This document shows, piece after piece, positions 58,856-64,000 of a DNA stretch of 64,000 nucleotides. The position numbers and the translations under genes are program-made. A model generated the notes under the pieces. It made no database searches. It saw only the letters and a list, made by a program, of their open reading frames with translations, and was not told the DNA's origin. Location: contig NZ_MVJM01000001.1 in the NCBI RefSeq assembly GCF_002156385.1, forward strand, positions 978,172 through 1,042,171, read 5' to 3'. The DNA is from Halalkalibacter urbisdiaboli. Its GTDB lineage: Bacteria > Bacillota > Bacilli > Bacillales > Bacillaceae_D. Position 1 is the stretch's first letter. Each line of letters starts with the position of its first letter.

Positions 58856-59287
58856 CTATACAAAGGAATTTTCATCAGAAAATAACCTATCTTTAACATA
58901 GTTCACCTGCTCTATCATATGACCAATATTTCCTTCTCCAGCATATAAGGACATATCAAAAAAGTTGTTATCTAAATCAGACCAATACAGAATATTTTCA
59001 TCACCAGAAACCGATACTTCTCGCTTTAATCTACCAACATAAACTTCAACGTAACAATCTTGAAGATAGTATTTAAAATCCATTAAATGATGAAGAATTA
59101 TATCTTCTTTTGAAATGTTGGTTTCTTCAAGAAGTTCTCTATAAGCAGCTTCAATACCTATTTCTCCACTTTCAATTTTCCCACCTACTAAATTACTTAA
59201 TCTCTTATACGGGTTCTTTAACCTCTCACACATCAATAACTTGTTCATATCTTTGTTATAAACCATTAACACATTATAACCTTGCAT
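58856..59287 (-). CDS. NUDIX hydrolase
   Basis: The 143-residue protein has a NUDIX box (GGKIESGEIGIEAA, then RELLEETNI at residues about 33-56) and a C-terminal GEGNIGHMIEQVNYV helix. It resembles 8-oxo-dGTPase-type NUDIX proteins. Its stop codon is at the edge of the repeat into which the IS21 element inserted, so only the terminator sequence was displaced. Confidence 0.9.
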   Translation of the reverse strand: MQGYNVLMVYNKDMNKLLMCERLKNPYKRLSNLVGGKIESGEIGIEAAYRELLEETNISKEDIILHHLMDFKYYLQDCYVEVYVGRLKREVSVSGDENILYWSDLDNNFFDMSLYAGEGNIGHMIEQVNYVKDRLFSDENSFV

Positions 59288-59329
59288 TACATCACTTCCT
59301 TGGTTAAATTAAATCGCTCCGTTACTTGA

Positions 59330-59575
59330 ACAAGATTTATAATTCATTTAGTTATTAGTGTGGTATTGAATTTGTTGCAAGATAAAAAGCCATATATATA
59401 CTAAAACACCCTAAAAGAATAAGAATTGTAAAAACAATCTTTCTCCCTATCTGTCCTATGGAATAGATATTCACTAAAAAGTAATAGATAATAGCACTTC
59501 CAAAAATAAATAGAAAAAAACTTTTGATTTCATATGAAGGGATTGGAGTAGTTATACTTGTTAATGGAAATCCCC
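59330..59575 (-). pseudogene. C-terminal fragment of a membrane protein gene
   Basis: Open for over 70 codons, the frame encodes FPLTSITTPIPSYEIKSFFL, FIFGSAIIYYFLVNIYSI and two more hydrophobic helices, ending YLATNSIPH with TAA. There is no start codon or ribosome binding site. At the 5' side it is fused to the epimerase-like fragment near 59570. Confidence 0.6.
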
Positions 59576-59829
59576 CAAAGAGAAATTATAAATAGGTTTC
59601 TCTTTGAGTGGCTGACCAAAAGTATTAACAACTATGTGACAATCCTTTAGTAGTTTTTGAATGTCCTCCAAATTTTGTACATCCCCTTCTACTTTCTCAA
59701 CCCTTTCATCACTGAAAGTTAACTTTTTTGGATTTCTAACAAGCATACGAACTTGATACCCATTCTCTAACGCTTTAGAAGCAATATGACGTCCCCACCG
59801 ATAATAGCAATCTTATAAGAATTATCCAT
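59565..59829 (-). pseudogene. N-terminal fragment of an NAD(P)-binding (NmrA-like) gene
   Basis: From ATG at 59829 the frame is MDNSYKIAIIGG, with a one-base shift, then GRHIASKALENGYQVRMLVR (Rossmann segment) and DIQKLLKDCHIVVNTFG. It stops after LGDFH at 59561. The fold is the SDR/NmrA type; the remainder of the gene is gone. Confidence 0.68.
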
Positions 59830-59896
59830 AATATCCCTACAAATAAAGATAATAACTATACGTTTAAATTCCATTTTCGATTCAACTATTTCATTA

Positions 59897-59996
59897 TTAA
59901 ACTAAACTGCCCCTTTAACACAATAAGAACTACCTCATCGACAACTCCTTGTTCCACTCTTGCTCCCGTTAGCTTAAGTACCTTTCTTCACAAAGG
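59897..59996 (-). repeat. Intergenic cassette element, GAGCTG-related class
   Basis: TTAAACTAAACTGCCCCTTT, AACACAATAAGAACTACCTC, TCGACAACTCC, TGCTCCCGTTAGCTTAAG, TTCTTCACAA. Confidence 0.78.
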
Positions 59997-60019
59997 TTAC
60001 TTCTATTTACTAAAAATAC

Positions 60020-60535
60020 TTATTGCCAACTTTCTACAATTTCCCCTTTTTCATCGTATCCAATTGCATTATCAATTTCCGTAAAAAATTCTTCAACGCT
60101 TATTGTTAAGTAAGATGGGAATTCAGCTATAAATGTATTGTTATTCGCCTTAATTTCTAGAGTTTTTCCATTTTTATATTGGATAACAAACTTTTCTACC
60201 TCATGTTCATCTGTTCTAATTGCACCATGAATTATATTTCCAACACCTTCAAAATGGTTAGCTGAAACCAGAAAAGGTAATCCACGGTCTGATTCAAAAG
60301 TCATTCCAACACTTTGTTGATTGTCATAACTGTACTCGTCATTTTCATATTCGTAAACTCCTAAAATATGTTGATTCTGGTCTAAATAATAAACTAATTG
60401 ATTATCTTGGTCATGGTTGAGAATTTCTATTGGGGTTTTCCATTGACTTTGGACTGCTTCTTCCAGCGATTCATAGCCTTTGTTACAGCCTGTCAATATA
60501 AATAAAATGATTATAACTATAGATATATCCTTCAT
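60020..60535 (-). CDS. Hypothetical lipoprotein
   Basis: The 171-residue protein starts MKDISIVIIILFILTGCNKG (lipobox LTGC), with GGGTGG 6 bases before the ATG; a longer frame has no ribosome binding site. The mature part has VQSQWKTPIEILNHDQDN and FVIQYKNGKTLEIKANNNTF, beta-rich, of unknown family. Confidence 0.72.
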   Translation of the reverse strand: MKDISIVIIILFILTGCNKGYESLEEAVQSQWKTPIEILNHDQDNQLVYYLDQNQHILGVYEYENDEYSYDNQQSVGMTFESDRGLPFLVSANHFEGVGNIIHGAIRTDEHEVEKFVIQYKNGKTLEIKANNNTFIAEFPSYLTISVEEFFTEIDNAIGYDEKGEIVESWQ

Positions 60536-60614
60536 GAAATACCACCCATCAAATATTTTATCCATGTTCTTAGAATCACCATCAATTATAAGTCTATAAG
60601 ACCCCTTCTAAAAG

Positions 60615-60688
60615 TAAACTGCCCGTTACCTCAACAGGAAGAAGCGATTACCCTTTATTGAGCAATCGCTCCCAGTTAACACAATAAG
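60615..60688 (-). repeat. Intergenic cassette element, GCGATTACC class
   Basis: AAACTGCCCGTTACCTCAAC, GAAGCGATTACCC, GAGCAATCGCTCC, CAGTTAACACAATAAG. Confidence 0.8.
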
Positions 60689-60710
60689 AAACGAGCTTCT
60701 ATTAACTGAT

Positions 60711-61223
60711 TTAGTTAATGTAGTTTGTAATTTCATCATTGCTTTTTAATATTATTAACTTCTTATCATAAGCGGTTAACATATCAAATATTTCTGGCTT
60801 ACTTTTATATTCAAATACAGTATTATATTTATATAAATCTTTTAAAATTTTTAATGTCGGTCTATAGTTTGCTTTTTCAATGCCAATTTTTTGCTTAAAA
60901 TATCTTTTTATTATCCTAATCCTTCTTGTAGAAAAATTAGTATCTAAAAATAAAATTAAATCAGCATTTTGAAAACACGGAGATACCCATTTATGATGAA
61001 CCCCTTCAATAATCCAGTATTCAGAGGTGATAATAGAACTTAAATATTCATCTCTTTCTTGTTCAGTCCGTCTTATATCTCCAGTATCAAACCTTTTCCA
61101 AACCACATTATCTAATTCATAATAGGGGATGTTTAACTGATTAGAAAGTGTCTTCGCTAAGGTTGTTTTTCCGCTTCCAATCGAGCCTATAATATGTATT
61201 CTTCTTGGAGTAGCCCTTTCCAT
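60711..61223 (-). CDS. P-loop kinase of the topology-modulation (FlaR-like) family
   Basis: The 170-residue protein starts MERATPRRIHIIGSIGSGKT, with Walker A GSIGSGKT. WIIEGVHHKW and ADLILFLDTNFSTRRIRIIK complete an adenylate-kinase-like fold, as in FlaR-type proteins that are annotated as DNA topology modulation proteins (probably misnamed kinases). GAGGGG lies 5 bases before the ATG. Substrate unknown. Confidence 0.83.
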   Translation of the reverse strand: MERATPRRIHIIGSIGSGKTTLAKTLSNQLNIPYYELDNVVWKRFDTGDIRRTEQERDEYLSSIITSEYWIIEGVHHKWVSPCFQNADLILFLDTNFSTRRIRIIKRYFKQKIGIEKANYRPTLKILKDLYKYNTVFEYKSKPEIFDMLTAYDKKLIILKSNDEITNYIN

Positions 61224-61288
61224 ATAACCCCTCACTTTGCAGTTTTTCATACTATTACTTTAATAAACTACATTCCTTCTTATTGAAT

Positions 61289-61353
61289 TATCCTGCTTCT
61301 TTAGTTTAACATTAATTTCCTTTTTGTTACTTTAAGTGTAACAATTCACAATC
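61289..61353 (-). repeat. Intergenic cassette element (short)
   Basis: TTATCCTGCTTCTTTAGTTT, AACATTAATTTCCTTT, GTTACTTTAAGTGTAAC, AATTCACAATC. It joins the long-subclass segment to the TTCACAATC end. Confidence 0.72.
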
Positions 61354-61477
61354 TTATGGTTGTTCATAACAAAACCATAACGTAAATTATCTAATAATTG
61401 CTTTTTTTCCATATACAGAACCTGGACCTTCTTCCCTTTTTAATTTTAGAGGTTCTCTTTCAATTTAGACATCCAGA

Positions 61478-61517
61478 CATAAAAACCCCTATTGATATTT
61501 ATCCAAAGGGGTTTTTC
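61478..61517. terminator. Hairpin terminator
   Basis: AAAAACCCC and GGGGTTTTT pair around a 20-base loop, T runs on both sides. Confidence 0.75.
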
Positions 61518-61690
61518 TTCGACAACTTTTTTCAAAATATCGCGTCTTTTTTTAAACATTGCAGCCTGCCCAGTAAAAATCCAAAAGGAAAAAACATTGA
61601 TTACGCACACTTTTTGAAAAATGCTAATAATAATTCGCTACACCATCATAATCATTGCAATCTGCACTTGGTTTGTTAAGTCCTAAGTTG

Positions 61691-62401
61691 CTATAGTATT
61701 AATAATTGGTCATTTTCAAAATAATAAATATCTTCTCTTTTAAAACCGTATTCTTCATTTTCCTTCTTTATATGCGGTTCAAATGTAAAAAAAGTCACTT
61801 CATTAAGCTTTGTTTTATTTCCTAATTCAAAATATCTTCTAATATTCTTATCAAATTCAATTGTATGACCTACATTTCCAGCAAAATCTAAATTCTTATA
61901 TTTTTCTTGACGTATTACTTCATTAATATAAAGGTACACATCTTCAAACGTCATTTCTGGTTTTACATAATCTCTAAAAATTTTATGGAGTTTCTTTTGG
62001 AAATTAACCCCCTCTATAAATTGAGCATTGTTATGTTGAGGACTTATTGAATCTTCTCCAATAGCTTTTCCATTTATAACTACACACGTTCTAGCATAAT
62101 CGCCCCAGTAAGATTTGAATTCTGGACTAAGATCAATTGTTACTATATCATTCCGTTCAACCAATTTATCAGAGGGGATATAATTAATTCCAGATTCAGA
62201 AATTGTCGTTCTTTTTCCTATATGGACAAATGCTCCTACACCATGATACCAATATTTAACTATCCCCTTGTCTTTCATTATACGTTCAGCTATATCAACA
62301 ATTTCCCTTTCTGATATACCTTCCTTAATAAAATTTAATAATTCTTTCATCGTTTCTTTTGCAATAGTTTGAACATAAATATAATTTGAAATATCGTTCA
62401 T
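61691..62401 (-). CDS. M24-family metallopeptidase (Xaa-Pro type)
   Basis: The 236-residue protein has TIDLSPEFKSYWGDYARTCVV (two Asp metal ligands), NVGHTIEFD (His), then FFTFEPHIKK (Glu), the creatinase/methionine aminopeptidase fold. It lacks the N-terminal domain of prolidases, so it is a short M24 enzyme. GAG TTG AGAAAT precedes the chosen ATG at 62401. Confidence 0.85.
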   Translation of the reverse strand: MNDISNYIYVQTIAKETMKELLNFIKEGISEREIVDIAERIMKDKGIVKYWYHGVGAFVHIGKRTTISESGINYIPSDKLVERNDIVTIDLSPEFKSYWGDYARTCVVINGKAIGEDSISPQHNNAQFIEGVNFQKKLHKIFRDYVKPEMTFEDVYLYINEVIRQEKYKNLDFAGNVGHTIEFDKNIRRYFELGNKTKLNEVTFFTFEPHIKKENEEYGFKREDIYYFENDQLLIL

Positions 62402-62923
62402 ATTTCTCAACTCGCTTTTATATAAAATTTGATATCTATTTTATTCCCTTTAAGATAAACAATATTTTACCTAATTAGTAAGTTCGATGCATCTGGGTTG
62501 ATAATTGGAAAACATTTAAAATATGTTTATTAATTCCATATCTCATGAACTACAATGATTACATTTGTTTATCAATGTCACCTCCACTAAGAGGTTCATC
62601 TCGTTATAAGCTTTAAACAAAGTTTATGTATAATCAACAAAACTCTTTAGCTTAATTAGGAAAAAGAGCTGCTTCAGCACCCCTTTTTTCCTATACATCT
62701 ATCAAATCAAAGAGTAATACAGTAAAAACAGAGACTAATATGAAAGATAATTTCATCATTTTCAGCTCTATTATTCTTCGTACATCATTATTTAATATGT
62801 TCACTGCTCGTAGTTATATTTCCTTCTTTCAGCTAAGTGACCTTTAGCGAATAAGCCGTTACGACCGCTCCCACTCCTTCACTTAAGCACATCACCGATT
62901 ATATTAACTAAAAAGCCTTCTTA
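62402..62923. other. Gene-free stretch with gene-start debris
   Basis: The 522 bp contain a GTGGAGGTG ribosome binding site followed by TTG and INKCNHCSS before a stop (near 62560-62590). A short hydrophobic frame MMKLSFILVSVFTVLLFDLI lies near 62700-62770. Both look like truncated gene starts. No complete gene is seen. Confidence 0.5.
62831..62890 (-). repeat. Intergenic cassette element, degenerate GAGCTG class
   Basis: CAGCTAAGTGACCTTTAGCG, AATAAGCCGTTACGACCGCT, CCCACTCCTTCACTTAAG. Confidence 0.6.
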
Positions 62924-63066
62924 TTAAATACGACGTTCTTTTATTTGTTGCATAATTACCTTTTTAAACTCTGCAAAAGATACACTTTCTGACTGTTTAT
63001 CCCCATACTTTCGAACATTAACTGTATTTTCCTCAACTTCCTTATCTCCTAGCACCAGCAAATAAC
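62924..63066 (-). pseudogene. thrS: C-terminal fragment of threonyl-tRNA synthetase gene
   Basis: The minus strand reads YLLVLGDKEVEENTVNVRKY, then GDKQSESVSFAEFKKVIM and QQIKERRI with stop at 62924. This is the C-terminal anticodon-binding segment of ThrRS. At the 5' side it is fused to a small membrane-protein start. It is an isolated fragment. Confidence 0.82.
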
Positions 63067-63118
63067 GTAGACATTAGTAATGCAAAAGCAATAGTACCAA
63101 ATATACCCATGGATACAC
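63048..63118 (-). pseudogene. Remnant N-terminus of a small membrane protein fused to the thrS fragment
   Basis: GGTGGTGTATCC precedes ATG and MGIFGTIAFALLMSTLFAGA, a hydrophobic start. The frame then runs into the thrS-derived sequence in another frame and stops. It appears to be a recombination junction. Confidence 0.45.
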
Positions 63119-63143
63119 CACCTTGCTTAAAGAATCCACAAAT

Positions 63144-63236
63144 CTTCTGCTTCTTAAGTTTAACATTAATTTCCTTTTTATTAACATAGAAAAAAGCATC
63201 CCTTGTTTAAGGAATACCCCCGTTAGCTCAATTAAG
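63144..63236 (-). repeat. Intergenic cassette element, AGCATCC class, last copy
   Basis: CTTCTGCTTCTTAAGTTTAA, CATTAATTTCC, AAAAAAGCATCCC, TTAAGGAATACCCCCGTTAG, CTCAATTAAGAG. Confidence 0.82.
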
Positions 63237-63249
63237 AGGTATTTTTAAA

Positions 63250-63277
63250 AAGGGGCAACGCCTCCACGTTGCCCCTT
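63250..63277 (-). terminator. Strong terminator of the methyltransferase gene
   Basis: AGGGGCAACG and CGTTGCCCCT pair around an 8-base loop with T run; 6 bp after the stop. Confidence 0.9.
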
Positions 63278-63283
63278 TCTTTA

Positions 63284-63988
63284 CTAACCTTTTTTAATTT
63301 TTAATATCGAGTTAGCATTTGTCTGAAATTCATATGGTACTTCCACTTCTTCAACTGTATAGCCGTTGTCAGCCAGATAACTTATCATTTTATCTAAATG
63401 CTCATATCTTTTTCCCTCTAAATCAACTAAAGGGAAAATACGAACTTCCTCTTTCGTAACCCTCAATAACTCATTTAGCGTTTCGATATGAAATTGATAA
63501 TCTAATCTATCCGCATACATAAATAAAAAATGTGCCGAAAGAAGAATATCAAATTCTGCATTCTTAAATGGTAACGAAGGTAAAGTAACGGGAATGTATC
63601 TTTCGCTGGATTCCCTCATATCGTTGGTACAATCTTGCAAGGCTTTTAAACGATGTTTTCTAAGACCTTCTACATTATTAAAATAATCCCATTTATAATT
63701 ATTTTTCGCTTTTTCCATATGCTCCATTGCGTGTTCAATATCTTGAAGACCTTTATTTTTTAAGTCTTCACCCGAATGATAATATGCAATATCACATGCT
63801 GTTACATCTAAACCTAATTCGTTTCCAACAGCAGTAAATGAACAAGCTCCTGCTGGACAATCGAGTATTTTCTTTCCTTGTAGTTTTTCCTTTGAAAGCG
63901 AGAACATATCCAAATACTCTTCAAAGGTTCTCCCAATAAAAACAATTCGTTCTAAATCTAACTTTGTACTCTTCTCAACTCTACTCAA
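63284..63988 (-). CDS. Class I SAM-dependent methyltransferase
   Basis: The 234-residue protein has motif I KKILDCPAGACSFTAVG and DILLSAHFLFMYADRL, with a helical insert (GLQDIEHAMEHMEKAKNN). It is a SAM methyltransferase of unknown substrate. The TTG start at 63988 follows AGGTGAG. Motif I has DCPAGA instead of DxGxG, which is a known variant. Confidence 0.82.
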   Translation of the reverse strand: MSRVEKSTKLDLERIVFIGRTFEEYLDMFSLSKEKLQGKKILDCPAGACSFTAVGNELGLDVTACDIAYYHSGEDLKNKGLQDIEHAMEHMEKAKNNYKWDYFNNVEGLRKHRLKALQDCTNDMRESSERYIPVTLPSLPFKNAEFDILLSAHFLFMYADRLDYQFHIETLNELLRVTKEEVRIFPLVDLEGKRYEHLDKMISYLADNGYTVEEVEVPYEFQTNANSILKIKKG

Positions 63989-64000
63989 CTATACTCACCT

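Larger units (their letters stand above)
61224..61690. other. Gene-poor stretch with element and terminator
   Basis: It holds a cassette element at 61289-61353, a hairpin CCCC...GGGG at 61478-61517 (bidirectional terminator) and a 19-codon frame ending YGKKAIIR that could be a gene tail. No complete gene is supported. Confidence 0.5.

Noticed and set aside
61398..61679. 93-residue plus-strand ORF
   Set aside because: It spans a terminator hairpin and has no ribosome binding site or family resemblance.
6264..63277. Repeats as a CRISPR array
   Set aside because: The copies are irregularly spaced, separated by genes, structured as terminators and vary in length; no cas genes are present.
6264..63277. 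Classical integron with attC sites
   Set aside because: No intI-type gene in the window, core sites do not follow RYYYAAC/GTTRRRY, and the hairpins are terminator-like; only an integron-like working model is kept.

Overview
The window comes from a low-GC Gram-positive chromosome, most likely a member of the Bacillaceae. The evidence is AT-rich DNA, strong GGAGG-type ribosome binding sites with frequent TTG/GTG starts, a methionine T-box leader, c-di-GMP-I and ZTP riboswitches, an SdpR/SdpI-type pair, ECF sigma/anti-sigma pairs and PadR-linked membrane operons. No rRNA, tRNA or CRISPR array was seen.

Positions 1-6.1 kb are conventional. An UxaA-type altronate/galactarate dehydratase pair (large subunit running off the left edge) is divergent from a LacI-family regulator, with a 34-bp near-perfect palindrome between them. 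A GH115-type alpha-glucuronidase follows, so this looks like a uronic-acid-from-xylan catabolic locus. Next comes a TetR/DUF3995 pair with two TetR-like operators, then a TM2/M48-peptidase operon behind a c-di-GMP-I riboswitch.

From about 6.2 to 63.3 kb the layout changes to a long, almost unidirectional (minus-strand) run of single-gene or two-gene units. The genes are GNAT, NUDIX, HIT, DinB/DUF1569, VOC, tautomerase, phosphotransferases, beta-lactamase-fold serine hydrolases, methyltransferases, small lipoproteins and small membrane proteins, plus three ECF sigma modules. Nearly every unit is separated from the next by a recurring 50-180 bp intergenic element. On the gene-sense strand the element reads: boundary motif (TTCAACTAACGGGTG or a variant), a hairpin of one of several interchangeable types that often acts as a terminator, then a second boundary motif (TTATTCAAGTAACGGGCAG followed by GTTAGTTGAAGAAGG). 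I count about 50 copies or partial copies. The region is full of gene fragments, frameshifts, duplicated pieces and chimeric junctions, which fits frequent cassette-like gain, loss and recombination. No integron integrase or other recombinase gene is in the window; the only transposase genes are an intact IS21-family element and a decayed IS110-family remnant.

Regulatory RNAs stand out: the c-di-GMP-I riboswitch, two ZTP-like riboswitches (before a DJ-1/PfpI protein and before a histidine phosphatase), a Met T-box now reading through a truncated methionyl-tRNA synthetase into an acetyltransferase, and an uncharacterised leader with a 9-residue upstream peptide, a three-way junction and a terminator before a methyltransferase. 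The main candidates for new biology are the cassette-like array with its modular intergenic element and this leader RNA.
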